A program made the translations under genes and the position numbers. Shown one piece after another: positions 16,806-24,090 of a DNA stretch of 45,652 nucleotides. The notes under the pieces were generated by a model. It saw nothing but the letters and a program-made list of their open reading frames with translations. It was not told where the DNA came from and searched no databases. The first letter of the stretch is position 1; each line of letters begins with the position of its first letter. Source of the stretch: an uncultured Porphyromonadaceae bacterium (GTDB taxonomy: Bacteria > Bacteroidota > Bacteroidia > Bacteroidales > Muribaculaceae); NCBI GenBank assembly GCA_900555715.1, contig USMC01000023.1, positions 1-45,652 of the forward strand, given 5' to 3'.

Positions 16806-17678
16806 TTACAACTCAATAACTTTCATCAGGTACTGACCGTACTGGTTTTTGAGCATCGGGCGTGCATTTTCAATCATTTTCTCGCGCGAAATCCAACCTT
16901 GACGGTAGGCGATTTCTTCAAGACAGCCGATTTTCAGTCCCTGGCGCTTTTCGAGCACTTCAACGTAGATAGAAGCTTCGGCGAGCGAGTCGTGCGTGCC
17001 GGTGTCGAGCCATGCGAAGCCGCGCGGAAGTGTCTGCACACGCAGCTCACCGCTCCGGAGGAAAGCCTGATTGACGGAGGTTATTTCCAGTTCTCCGCGT
17101 GCCGATGGTTTTACGGTTGCGGCTATATCTATAACTCTGTTGGGGTAGAAATATAGCCCCACGATGGCATAGTTCGACTTCGGCTGTGCCGGTTTTTCCT
17201 CAATGGAGATGCATTTGCCGTCGGTATCGAATTCTGCCACTCCATAGCGCTCCGGGTCGTCGACCCAATAGCCGAATACCGTTGCTTTGCCGTTATCAAC
17301 GTTTGCCACAGCTTCCTTAAGCGCGTCAGAGAATCCTGCTCCGTGGAAAATATTGTCGCCGAGCACAAGACATACGGAGTCGTCGCCTATGAACTCGCGC
17401 CCTATGATGAACGCCTGTGCCAGACCGTCCGGCGAGGGCTGTTCGGCATATTCGAAGCGCACGCCGTAGTCGGAGCCGTCGCCAAGAAGGCGACGGAAGC
17501 CCGGCAGGTCGGATGGTGTAGAGATGATGAGGATATCGCGTATGCCAGCCTGCATGAGCGTGCTGATGGGGTAATATACCATCGGCTTGTCGTAGATTGG
17601 CAGAAGCTGCTTGCTGATGCCTTTTGTAATGGGGTAGAGGCGGCTACCGGAGCCGCCGGCGAGTACGATTCCTTTCAT
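16806..17678 (-). CDS. rfbA: Glucose-1-phosphate thymidylyltransferase
   Basis: It forms dTDP-glucose from dTTP and glucose-1-phosphate, the committed and feedback-controlled step of dTDP-L-rhamnose synthesis. It starts MKGIVLAGGSGSRLYPITKG, the canonical nucleotidyltransferase signature, and contains VLGDNIFHG and ISIEEKPAQPKSNYA. The ATG at 17678 gives the standard N-terminus and 290 aa. An in-frame ATG at 17696 would add six residues, and it directly abuts the dyad at 17697-17750. It is the first gene of the rfbACDB operon, 78 nt downstream of the beta-barrel gene on the same strand. Confidence 0.95.
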   Translation of the reverse strand: MKGIVLAGGSGSRLYPITKGISKQLLPIYDKPMVYYPISTLMQAGIRDILIISTPSDLPGFRRLLGDGSDYGVRFEYAEQPSPDGLAQAFIIGREFIGDDSVCLVLGDNIFHGAGFSDALKEAVANVDNGKATVFGYWVDDPERYGVAEFDTDGKCISIEEKPAQPKSNYAIVGLYFYPNRVIDIAATVKPSARGELEITSVNQAFLRSGELRVQTLPRGFAWLDTGTHDSLAEASIYVEVLEKRQGLKIGCLEEIAYRQGWISREKMIENARPMLKNQYGQYLMKVIEL

Positions 17679-17696
17679 TTCTTTCACGGATGTCAT

Positions 17697-17750
17697 GACA
17701 CCTTATAAACGCGCGACATGGTTAAATATTGTATAATGCGCGCAGGTGTC
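17697..17750 (-). promoter_or_regulatory. Two-part dyad upstream of rfbA
   Basis: GACACCT (17697-17703) pairs with AGGTGTC (17744-17750), and inside it CGCGC (17710-17714) pairs with GCGCG (17738-17742). The central region is AT-rich. It fills the gap between the beta-barrel gene and rfbA. It could be an attenuating or processing stem, or an operator-like palindrome. There is no T tract, and no TAnnTTTG box is present on the minus strand here. Confidence 0.4.
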
Positions 17751-17755
17751 GTGGC

Positions 17756-18619
17756 TCAGTAGAAAAAGATGAGACCCGTTGAGAGGGAGCGGAAGTCGGG
17801 CTGAGGCGAGCAGAGGACGCTAAGGGGCTGGTAGCGGACATAGACACCTACCTTATCGCTTACTCCGAGTATGCCGGTGAGCTCGTAGGACCAGCGGCGC
17901 TGACCGATTTTGTCGGACGATATTTTCACTTTGTTGCCCTCGGCAGTGGCGTAGCGTGTCAGCATGGAGGCGTGCGGAGAATAGTCGAGCGTGATACCGA
18001 CGGCGAGCCACTGCTGCTGCTTGAAGAGGCGGAAAGGCATCTTCTGCTTTATGGCAAAGGGAAGCTGGAGGTTGAATACTTTCAGACGCGAGTTGACGGG
18101 ACGCGCAGCGATGTCAGGGTATGGGGCTGTCGTGACGTTGCCGGCGTCGTCGAAGGTGAAGCGTCTGTCGGGAGTGGAGATTTTGTAGTTGCGCCAGTCG
18201 ATGCCGAAGCCGAGGCGCAGCTCTGTTGTCCGTGTTGCCTTGAAGCCTACGCCGATTATCTCCGTCCAGGCAAATTCCCAGCTTTTGCCCATTTCCACAG
18301 GTATTTCTTCCGGATGATTGAGAGCGGCGACAAATCCTGCTGCGAAGCCACCGCAGTGAACGTTCCAGCGTGAGGTGCGCCCTAATCCGACATTTATGTT
18401 GGATTTTACATCCATGCGCTTGTTGATGCGTACCACCGACGTATTGCTCTGACGGATGGGATATCTGGTTGTTGTGGCGGTGCTGTCGGTGACTTCCACG
18501 ACGGTTTCTCCGTCGGGCATTTCGATGATGACCGAACGGCATGATCTGGTGATGACTTGTGCGGTGACGGCGGAAGACGCACCGCAGATAAGCATTATTG
18601 CGAGTATGATTTTTTTCAT
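17756..18619 (-). CDS. Outer-membrane beta-barrel protein, paralogue 2
   Basis: This is a 287-aa exported protein. I chose the ATG at 18619 because it begins a clean signal peptide (KKIILAIMLICGASSAVTAQ). The frame is open upstream to 18655, inside the neighbouring gene. Alternating hydrophobic strands such as TELRLGFGIDWRNYKI and LKVFNLQLPFAIKQ, and a C-terminal aromatic (STGLIFFY), indicate an outer-membrane barrel. Its layout parallels the preceding gene: both end in a GVYV...P...LS.G pattern and share a WR-centred strand. It is the last gene of the sigma factor operon. Function unknown. Confidence 0.75.
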   Translation of the reverse strand: MKKIILAIMLICGASSAVTAQVITRSCRSVIIEMPDGETVVEVTDSTATTTRYPIRQSNTSVVRINKRMDVKSNINVGLGRTSRWNVHCGGFAAGFVAALNHPEEIPVEMGKSWEFAWTEIIGVGFKATRTTELRLGFGIDWRNYKISTPDRRFTFDDAGNVTTAPYPDIAARPVNSRLKVFNLQLPFAIKQKMPFRLFKQQQWLAVGITLDYSPHASMLTRYATAEGNKVKISSDKIGQRRWSYELTGILGVSDKVGVYVRYQPLSVLCSPQPDFRSLSTGLIFFY

Positions 18620-18635
18620 GACGTTTAGACGCAGT

Positions 18636-19457
18636 TTAGAAGTTAACAGAAGCACCTATTGAGAGTGTTTTGTATTGAGGACCATATCCGTCCTTCCACG
18701 GACGCATGGGCGACCATGTGACGTAAACGCCCAGGGCTTCGCGCCATCCTATGCAGGCGGTGCAGTCAACGGTGGCTATGCGCTGGTGCAGACCTTTGAA
18801 GTCCCATTTTTCCTGGTAAGCCTTGCCGCCGGGACCGTTGTCGATATGCCATGACGCCGAGGCTTTTGTGTAGGTGTTGAGATGAAGCTCGCCGGAGAAA
18901 GAAATGGTGAAATCGCCGTGTATGGGCACGTAGAAAGTCAGCGGAACAATGAAATGGAAGCTCTTTATGCTGCTCTCGGGTCGGCGTGCGCCCTCAGGCA
19001 CCGGGACAACGGAAAGAACGCCGTTTCTGCTGTTCAGTATGTGTCCGTGACCTATATTCTGTATGCGCCATCCGGCTCCGAGACCAAGCGATATGGAGGG
19101 TCGGCTTTTCCCTGCGCTCCACACTCCGGCGATGATGTTCTTGAAGCCTATCTCCCATCCTCCCGTGACAGCGCCATGGTCGCCGATAGGAATGACGCCG
19201 CCGGCATAGATTCCGAGCATACCGTCGGTGTAGACCTTCGTCTGTCTTTTTTTAGCACGGATGCGGCGGTAGTTCTCAAAGATTTGTTTCACGTCCCAGC
19301 CGCGGGGGCTGTCGATGAAAGGTTCGACACTGTCGGTGTCGATGCTTACTTGCTGCGAGTTGTCGAAGACTGCGATCGTGTCGGGCTGCTCTGCCTGTGC
19401 TGATGCCGTGATGTACGAGGCGGCGGCGATGAATGTTGTGATGATATTTCTGAGCAT
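18636..19457 (-). CDS. Outer-membrane beta-barrel protein, paralogue 1
   Basis: This is a 273-aa exported protein. The ATG at 19457 starts a signal peptide (LRNIITTFIAAASYITASAQA) and lies 4 nt after the preceding gene's stop. The longer open frame back to 19649 lies inside that gene and is not believable. After a charged segment (FENYRRIRAKKRQTK) come barrel-like strands (MLGIYAGGVIPIG, SISLGLGAGWRI, FHFIVPLTFYV, FTISFSGELHLNTY) and a terminal Phe (IGASVNF). The C-terminal GVYVTWSP...LSIG pattern matches the next gene, suggesting duplication. Function unknown. Confidence 0.75.
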   Translation of the reverse strand: MLRNIITTFIAAASYITASAQAEQPDTIAVFDNSQQVSIDTDSVEPFIDSPRGWDVKQIFENYRRIRAKKRQTKVYTDGMLGIYAGGVIPIGDHGAVTGGWEIGFKNIIAGVWSAGKSRPSISLGLGAGWRIQNIGHGHILNSRNGVLSVVPVPEGARRPESSIKSFHFIVPLTFYVPIHGDFTISFSGELHLNTYTKASASWHIDNGPGGKAYQEKWDFKGLHQRIATVDCTACIGWREALGVYVTWSPMRPWKDGYGPQYKTLSIGASVNF

Positions 19458-19461
19458 ATCG

Positions 19462-19908
19462 TTACTTGCTGATTGTTCTGATAAGTTTTCTGATTTTCTC
19501 GTGAGTGGCGCTCCCTTCGAGGTAGATTGCCGTGACGTCGTCGCCGCCTGTCTGGAAGGTGTTGAGGTACAGGATGTAGCGCCGGTGCTTCTTTTCGGGC
19601 AGTTCGTAGACGCCGCTGTAGAGCTTTCCGCCTTTGATGACGGTTTCATGCCAGATGGCGTCCGATGTGCTTTCTTTCACTGCTTTTTCGAAGGAGTCGG
19701 CAACCGACGGATCGCCTTTTATCTCAAGAGACTGGAAGCGGGAGAGCGAATAGGGTTTGAGCGGCTCACCTTTGATTATGGTCTCCGTGGCGGCGGGATT
19801 GTCGCGGAATTTGCCGCCGAAAAGTGCCGACAGAGCGTCGGGCATCTGGGCTGCCAGAGTCATCGAGGTGAGAAGAAGCACCGTCAGAATGAGTAGTCGG
19901 GTTTTCAT
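19462..19908 (-). CDS. Small secreted protein in the sigma factor operon
   Basis: This is a 148-aa protein with a signal peptide (KTRLLILTVLLLTSMTLAAQ). The mature part includes GGKFRDNPAATETIIKGE and RYILYLNTFQTGGDDVTAIYLEG. It resembles a small periplasmic family (DUF6108-like, recalled from memory and not checked) often seen near Bacteroidota sigma/anti-sigma genes. It has no cysteine motif and no lipobox. It lies 6 nt after the anti-sigma-like gene and 4 nt before the first barrel gene, so co-translation is expected. It might act as a periplasmic sensor or chaperone; this is inference. Confidence 0.65.
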   Translation of the reverse strand: MKTRLLILTVLLLTSMTLAAQMPDALSALFGGKFRDNPAATETIIKGEPLKPYSLSRFQSLEIKGDPSVADSFEKAVKESTSDAIWHETVIKGGKLYSGVYELPEKKHRRYILYLNTFQTGGDDVTAIYLEGSATHEKIRKLIRTISK

Positions 19909-19914
19909 AATCTC

Positions 19915-20352
19915 TCAGTTTTCGTTCATAGTTTCAAGAATCATCAGTGCGTGTGTCGCCGGGCTGTCCTTAGCAGCTTCTCCGATGGCGCCGAGTTGCG
20001 CCGTCATTATGTCGATAGCCTGCTCGGTGGAATGTATTATGCGTCCGTTGGCATATATCACGGCAGTGTTGTCGTCGGCAGCAGCAGACAGGCTGTGCCA
20101 TCCTATAAGCATCACAACTGCGACAGATGCTGCGACAGATGCCGCCGCGACCCATCGCCTGCTGCTGCGGCGCGGACGGATGACGGCGCTGGCTACGGCT
20201 GTATATCCCATCACCGCGCGAGCTTCCTCTACTGCCGGTGTCCGTTCTGTGGCGGGGTCGGCAAGGATTGCGCGCAGACGCTTTTCCTCAACGGCGGTGG
20301 CGGTGGCGTCGAAATAGCGCTGGATAAGGATGTCTGTTTCAGTGGTTTTCAT
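19915..20352 (-). CDS. Short membrane-anchored anti-sigma-like protein
   Basis: This is a 145-aa protein. The cytoplasmic N-terminus (ILIQRYFDATATAVEEKRLRAIL, residues 8-30) resembles the helical sigma-binding segment of Bacteroidota anti-sigma proteins. A single membrane helix lies at about residues 67-83 (WVAAASVAASVAVVMLIGW), followed by a short outer domain of about 60 residues. Its start overlaps the sigma gene by 4 nt, as usual for sigma/anti-sigma pairs. It lacks the large FecR domain and the zinc-binding HxxxCxxC of ZAS proteins. The anti-sigma role is inferred from context. Confidence 0.6.
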   Translation of the reverse strand: MKTTETDILIQRYFDATATAVEEKRLRAILADPATERTPAVEEARAVMGYTAVASAVIRPRRSSRRWVAAASVAASVAVVMLIGWHSLSAAADDNTAVIYANGRIIHSTEQAIDIMTAQLGAIGEAAKDSPATHALMILETMNEN

Positions 20353-20858
20353 TTCTCGTTAGCTTTAGTGTTGCGATATGCTTCCCGTATCGTTTTCCTC
20401 GCACGGGAGAGAATCACGCGGGTGTTGGCTTCAGTGATGCCTAAGCGGGATGCTATTTCCGGATAGTCATATCCGAGAGAGTCGTGCAGGAGCAGAATCT
20501 CGCGCTGACGGTCGTCCAGCTGACGGTCGATGAGCGCCCGTACTTCCTCGTACATGTCAGCCATCTCCTCTGCCTGCTGGTCCTGTGCACGGGATTCGGC
20601 GGTCTCGATGGGTTCTGCGGCTCTTGCCGAGCGCCGGCGCAGAAGGTCGATGCAGGCGCAGCGGACAGCGGTGTAGTTTGCCGACTCCGTTATGTCGTTG
20701 CCTCTGGCAGCCGACCGCCACAGGCGGAAGAAGGCTTCCTGAAGGGCATCGTCGGCGTCGGACATGCTGCCGAGTATGCCTGTCGCCCAGGCTTTGAGCC
20801 GCGGGCGAAGAGCCTCGAATCGTTCCGCTACTGGATTATGTCTGCCGGTTCTTTCCAT
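20349..20858 (-). CDS. ECF-type RNA polymerase sigma factor
   Basis: This is a 169-aa sigma-70 family protein with only regions 2 and 4. Region 2 spans about residues 12-80 (LKAWATGILGSMSDADDALQEAFFRLWR). Region 4 is near 108-160 (IDRQLDDRQREILLLHDSLGYDYPEIASRLGITEANTRVILSRARKTIRE) with a clear helix-turn-helix. It is the first gene of a five-gene minus-strand operon (anti-sigma-like, small secreted protein, two barrels), so it probably controls envelope proteins and perhaps its own operon. The start lies only 10 nt after a consensus -7 box, implying a near-leaderless mRNA. Its target promoters are unknown. Confidence 0.9.
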   Translation of the reverse strand: MERTGRHNPVAERFEALRPRLKAWATGILGSMSDADDALQEAFFRLWRSAARGNDITESANYTAVRCACIDLLRRRSARAAEPIETAESRAQDQQAEEMADMYEEVRALIDRQLDDRQREILLLHDSLGYDYPEIASRLGITEANTRVILSRARKTIREAYRNTKANEK

Positions 20859-20868
20859 GATTCTCTGT

Positions 20869-20899
20869 CAAAGGTACGCACCACCCTCCGCTTTTGCAA
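20869..20899 (-). promoter_or_regulatory. Housekeeping-type promoter of the sigma operon
   Basis: On the minus strand TTG (20899-20897) and TACCTTTG (20876-20869) are 20 bp apart, matching the Bacteroidota consensus. The -7 box ends 10 nt before the sigma factor ATG, so the 5' leader should be only a few nucleotides. Confidence 0.7.
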
Positions 20900-20910
20900 C
20901 ACGGGATGCC

Positions 20911-20954
20911 TAAAAAAGAAAATAAAAATAATCGCCGCAAATCTGCGGCGATTA
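20911..20954 (-). terminator. Intrinsic terminator of rho
   Basis: On the minus strand an 11-bp stem (20954-20944 with 20939-20929; arms TAATCGCCGCA/TGCGGCGATTA) with a 4-nt loop is followed by a T-rich tail (20928-20911). It lies 31 nt after the rho stop and just before the sigma promoter. Confidence 0.88.
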
Positions 20955-20985
20955 AGCTGGTTACCGGAAAATGCCTTGTCGATTG

Positions 20986-22890
20986 TCAGTCGCCCATAGT
21001 GCGGAGAAGTTCCTCGTTGTCGAGGGTGCGCTCCATGCGGTCCTTGATAAATTCCATTGCCTCGATGGAATTGCGGTCGCTCAGGAAGCGGCGCAGAATC
21101 CACATTCGGCTGAGCGTCGACGACGGCAGCAGGAGGTCGTCGCGGCGTGTGCTCGACGCCATGATGTCGACAGCGGGGAAGATGCGCTTGTTCGACAGCT
21201 TTCGGTCGAGCTGCAGTTCCATGTTGCCTGTGCCCTTGAATTCTTCGAAGATCACCTCGTCCATCTTCGAGCTTGTCTCTGTGAGCGCCGTAGCTATGAT
21301 GGTGAGCGAGCCGCCGCCTTCGATGTTTCGTGCGGCACCGAAGAAGCGCTTGGGCTTCTGGAGGGCGTTGGCGTCGACACCGCCGGAGAGTATCTTGCCG
21401 GAAGCGGGCGCACAGGTGTTGTAGGCACGTGCCAGACGGGTGATGGAGTCGAGGAGAATGACGACGTCGTGTCCGCATTCAACCATTCTCTTGGCTTTTT
21501 CGAGAACTATGCCGGCGATTTTCACGTGGCGGTCGGCAGGCTCGTCGAAGGTCGAGGCGATTACCTCGGCGTTGACGCTGCGCTGCATGTCGGTGACCTC
21601 TTCGGGGCGTTCGTCGATGAGGAGAATCATGATGTATGTCTCGGGATGATTCTCGGCGATAGCGTTTGCTATATCTTTGAGAAGAAGTGTCTTGCCGGTC
21701 TTGGGCGGGGCTACGATCAGACCGCGCTGACCTTTGCCTATGGGCGCGAACATGTCGACTACGCGCGTCGACAGCGTGCATGTGCGTCCGCCGGTGAGGT
21801 TGAACTTTTCGTCGGGGAAGAGCGGTGTGAGGTGCTCGAAGGCGACGCGGTCGCGCACGAATTCGAGGCTGCGGCCGTTGACGCGGAGAATGTCGGTGAG
21901 TGGGAAGTATTTTTCACCTTCGCGCGGAGCGCGTATTGTCGCTTCAACTACGTCGCCCATGCGCAGTCCGTACGCCTTTATCTGCGGCATCGTCACGTAG
22001 ACGTCGTCGGGCGACGGCAGATAGTTGAAGTCGGCGGAGCGGAGGAATCCGAAACCTTCGGGAACGATTTCGAGCACGCCGGTGGTTTCGAGGATACCGT
22101 CGAAATTATATCGCGGCTGGAAGTTCTGCGGCTGGTTTTGCTGGTTCTGACGGTTTTTCTTGAATTTCTTGCCCTGTTTCTGTTGTTTCTGCTGTTGCTG
22201 CTGCATCTCCTGTTCCTGAAGCTCAGGGTTTGCTTCCATGGCGGCTTTCTGAGCGGCTCTCTCGGCAGCGGCGGCTTCTCTCTCGCGTTGCGAGCGCGGT
22301 GTGAATTTTCGTCCTTCGCTGCGGAAGAATTCTCCGAGCGAGCTTTCTTTTGGCGGCGTCAGCTGTGCTTCTGTCGGAGTCTCGGTCTGTGTGTCGCCGG
22401 AAAGCTGCTCGTCGGCAGGCATGACGTTCTTTTCTTCCGACGCTTCGGGCTGTGGAGTTGAGGCGGTTCCATCAGCTGATTCGGCTGCGGCAGCTTCCGC
22501 GGCGCGCTGTTCGACAAGTTTTTTTGGCGGACGTCCGCGGCGTTTGCGTTCCTGAACAGCGGGAGCACCGTCGGCAGGGGCGCTGTCGGCGGCAGGAACT
22601 TCCGACTCTGCCGTCTTGGGCGTTTCGGCAGGCTGCTCGGGAGCTTTCTCTGCTGTCTCGCTCTTTTTCTTGCGTCCGCGCTTTTTGGGTGCGGCGTCGG
22701 CATCGGGGTCTTTGCCGGCGGCGCGGCGGCGGGCTGTGGCTTGTGCCGCGCTTTCGCTTGCCTGACGGTCGATTATGTCGTAGACTAACTGGTCTTTTTT
22801 TGTAAGATCAATTTTTTTGATTCCGAGATTTTCTGCGACGCTGCGCAGGTCGGCGTCGGACATTTCGGTTAATTGTTCGCGATTATACAT
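20986..22890 (-). CDS. rho: Transcription termination factor Rho with long disordered insertion
   Basis: It is the hexameric RNA helicase that ends transcription. A Rho_N domain (residues 1-43) is followed by about 215 low-complexity residues (44-258) rich in Ala, Glu, Lys and Gln. These include two AT-hook-like patches (KKRGRKKK near 69-76, KRRGRPPKK near 116-124) and a Q/K stretch near 225-258. Then come the cold-shock-type RNA-binding domain (from YNFDGILETTGVLEIV) and the ATPase with Walker A (VAPPKTGKTLLLKDIA) and Walker B (VVILLDSITRLARAYN). At 634 aa it is much longer than E. coli Rho (419 aa). Such insertions are known in Bacteroides Rho and have been linked to condensate formation. 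Confidence 0.96.
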   Translation of the reverse strand: MYNREQLTEMSDADLRSVAENLGIKKIDLTKKDQLVYDIIDRQASESAAQATARRRAAGKDPDADAAPKKRGRKKKSETAEKAPEQPAETPKTAESEVPAADSAPADGAPAVQERKRRGRPPKKLVEQRAAEAAAAESADGTASTPQPEASEEKNVMPADEQLSGDTQTETPTEAQLTPPKESSLGEFFRSEGRKFTPRSQREREAAAAERAAQKAAMEANPELQEQEMQQQQQKQQKQGKKFKKNRQNQQNQPQNFQPRYNFDGILETTGVLEIVPEGFGFLRSADFNYLPSPDDVYVTMPQIKAYGLRMGDVVEATIRAPREGEKYFPLTDILRVNGRSLEFVRDRVAFEHLTPLFPDEKFNLTGGRTCTLSTRVVDMFAPIGKGQRGLIVAPPKTGKTLLLKDIANAIAENHPETYIMILLIDERPEEVTDMQRSVNAEVIASTFDEPADRHVKIAGIVLEKAKRMVECGHDVVILLDSITRLARAYNTCAPASGKILSGGVDANALQKPKRFFGAARNIEGGGSLTIIATALTETSSKMDEVIFEEFKGTGNMELQLDRKLSNKRIFPAVDIMASSTRRDDLLLPSSTLSRMWILRRFLSDRNSIEAMEFIKDRMERTLDNEELLRTMGD

Positions 22891-23032
22891 CGGTGAATTT
22901 TTCTTGTAGTAGCCCGTCTATGCGCCACCTGCATAGAAATGTGGTGTCATAGCGGCTTGTTCTTTTGTTGGAAATGTGGCGGAAATGCCTGTTGGATATG
23001 ATGAAGATGATTCGCCTGGCATATTTCTTCTG

Positions 23033-23048
23033 CTCCGGAAACCCGGAG
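23033..23048 (-). other. Small hairpin in the rho leader
   Basis: CTCCGG (23033-23038) and CCGGAG (23043-23048) form a perfect 6-bp stem with a 4-nt loop, about 145 nt upstream of the rho ATG and inside the predicted leader RNA. The remainder of 22891-23110 shows no other strong structure and no gene. Confidence 0.45.
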
Positions 23049-23110
23049 AAGTGAGGCGATAAATAATTGCTTTTTGACCTAAACAGAGCATCTGCTCCGT
23101 TTCGACACTG

Positions 23111-23141
23111 CAAAGTTACAACATCTATTTCAATTAACAAA
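23111..23141 (-). promoter_or_regulatory. Promoter of rho
   Basis: On the minus strand TTTG (23141-23138) and TAACTTTG (23118-23111) are separated by 19 bp, a near-perfect Bacteroidota promoter. The predicted start is about 215 nt upstream of the rho ATG at 22890, so the mRNA has a long leader. Confidence 0.78.
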
Positions 23142-23194
23142 AAAAATCTTCAACGGTTCATCGGCTGATCAATTCTTCGACCGTCATTTACGCG

Positions 23195-23228
23195 CGAAGG
23201 CGCACCTCCCTTCAGTGGTGCGCCTTCG
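23195..23228. other. Perfect 12-bp hairpin downstream of rubrerythrin
   Basis: CGAAGGCGCACC (23195-23206) pairs exactly with GGTGCGCCTTCG (23217-23228) around a 10-nt loop. It lies 55 nt past the rubrerythrin stop (minus strand) and upstream of the rho promoter. There is no T tract on either side. It resembles the 2192-2229 hairpin in build but not in stem sequence. Confidence 0.8.
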
Positions 23229-23250
23229 TGTTATCTGTAAATCCGAATAT

Positions 23251-23276
23251 TAGAAGCTGTTCTTAAGTAAATCGGC
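23251..23276 (-). repeat. Hairpin-associated shared motif, copy B
   Basis: Read on the minus strand: GCCGAT, TTACTTAA, GA, ACAGCT, TCTAA. It aligns with 2161-2185 on the plus strand, and both precede a perfect GC hairpin. Here it begins 6 nt after the rubrerythrin stop codon. Confidence 0.55.
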
Positions 23277-23282
23277 AGCTGT

Positions 23283-23876
23283 TTATTCGAGACCTTCGAC
23301 GTAGTCCATTGCCATATAGTGCTCGCGCGGATGGTCGCAGGCAGGGCACTCTGCCGGGGGGTCGGTGCCTTTGTATTCATAGCCGCAGACAAGGCATTTC
23401 CAAACGATTTCATGGTCGCGCTTCCAGACGGTGCCGTCTTTCACCTGCTTGAGATAGTGGAGGAAACGGCGGCGGTGATGAGTCTCGATTTCGGCGATGG
23501 CAAGAAAATGCTCCGCTATGTCGTCGAATCCTTCCTCTTTAGCTGTCTGTGCAAAGTGTTTGTACATCTCCGAGCCTTCCGCATATTCTTCGCGGGCGGC
23601 AGTCTCGAGGTTCTGCTCTGTTGTGCCGATGATGCCTGCGTCGACATTGACAGGAACGGTCAGCGCTCCACCCTCAAGAAATTTGAAATACACCTTTGCG
23701 TGTCGGAACTCGTTGGCGGCAGTTTCGAGGAAAACGCGCTGGATGGGGAAATAATTTTCCTTTTCAGCCTGGGTGGCATAGAAATTGTAGCGGGTCACGG
23801 CAGTTGATTCAGCAACATAAGAGATAATGATGTTCTTTTCTGTCTGTGTGCCCTTGATGCTTTTTTTTGTTGTCAT
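23283..23876 (-). CDS. rbr: Rubrerythrin
   Basis: It is a non-haem di-iron peroxidase that removes hydrogen peroxide in anaerobes, taking electrons through its rubredoxin domain. The ferritin-like domain (about residues 1-150) shows the carboxylate/histidine helices ETAANEFRHA (51-60) and AEIETHH (128-134). The C-terminal rubredoxin-like domain has CLVC at 161-164 and CPAC at 177-180. At 197 aa it is the classical length. It is a single gene on the minus strand. A weak promoter (GAACTTTG at 23946-23939 with TTG 19 bp upstream) lies 63 nt before the ATG. Peroxide control is plausible but no binding site was identified. Confidence 0.95.
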   Translation of the reverse strand: MTTKKSIKGTQTEKNIIISYVAESTAVTRYNFYATQAEKENYFPIQRVFLETAANEFRHAKVYFKFLEGGALTVPVNVDAGIIGTTEQNLETAAREEYAEGSEMYKHFAQTAKEEGFDDIAEHFLAIAEIETHHRRRFLHYLKQVKDGTVWKRDHEIVWKCLVCGYEYKGTDPPAECPACDHPREHYMAMDYVEGLE

Positions 23877-23938
23877 AATTATATACCGTAGTTAGTCTTT
23901 AGTTCTGTTTCGTCCATATAGAACGACAGGACAGCGGG

Positions 23939-23968
23939 CAAAGTTCATTCGCAGTCTTCGGTAGACAA
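23939..23968 (-). promoter_or_regulatory. Possible promoter of rubrerythrin
   Basis: On the minus strand TTG (23968-23966), then 19 bp, then GAACTTTG (23946-23939). The -7 box deviates from TAnnTTTG only in its first base. The rest of the 296-bp gap (23877-24172) holds the plus-strand promoter at 24091 and an imperfect T/A-rich dyad near 23979-24002. Confidence 0.4.
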
Positions 23969-24090
23969 TAGTTTCGTTTTTGAGACATTTTTTTGTCAAA
24001 AGTGAATGTGAATTCTAATAATTTTAGCATCGTGGCACAAAATTAACATAGATTAACCCATTCTCGCGGTGTTCCAAATTTTTAATTGTA

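Noticed and set aside
22142..22220. CTG/TTG-rich repetitive tract as a microsatellite
   Set aside because: It encodes the Q/K-rich segment of the Rho insertion and is explained by protein composition; the repeats are not exact.
20971..22461. 496-residue open frame opposite rho
   Set aside because: It is antisense to rho. The hydrophobic run arises from complementing the Q/K-rich disordered segment.
23979..24002. T/A-rich dyad upstream of rubrerythrin as a peroxide-regulator site
   Set aside because: The match is imperfect and low complexity, and I know no consensus for such a site in this lineage that it fits.
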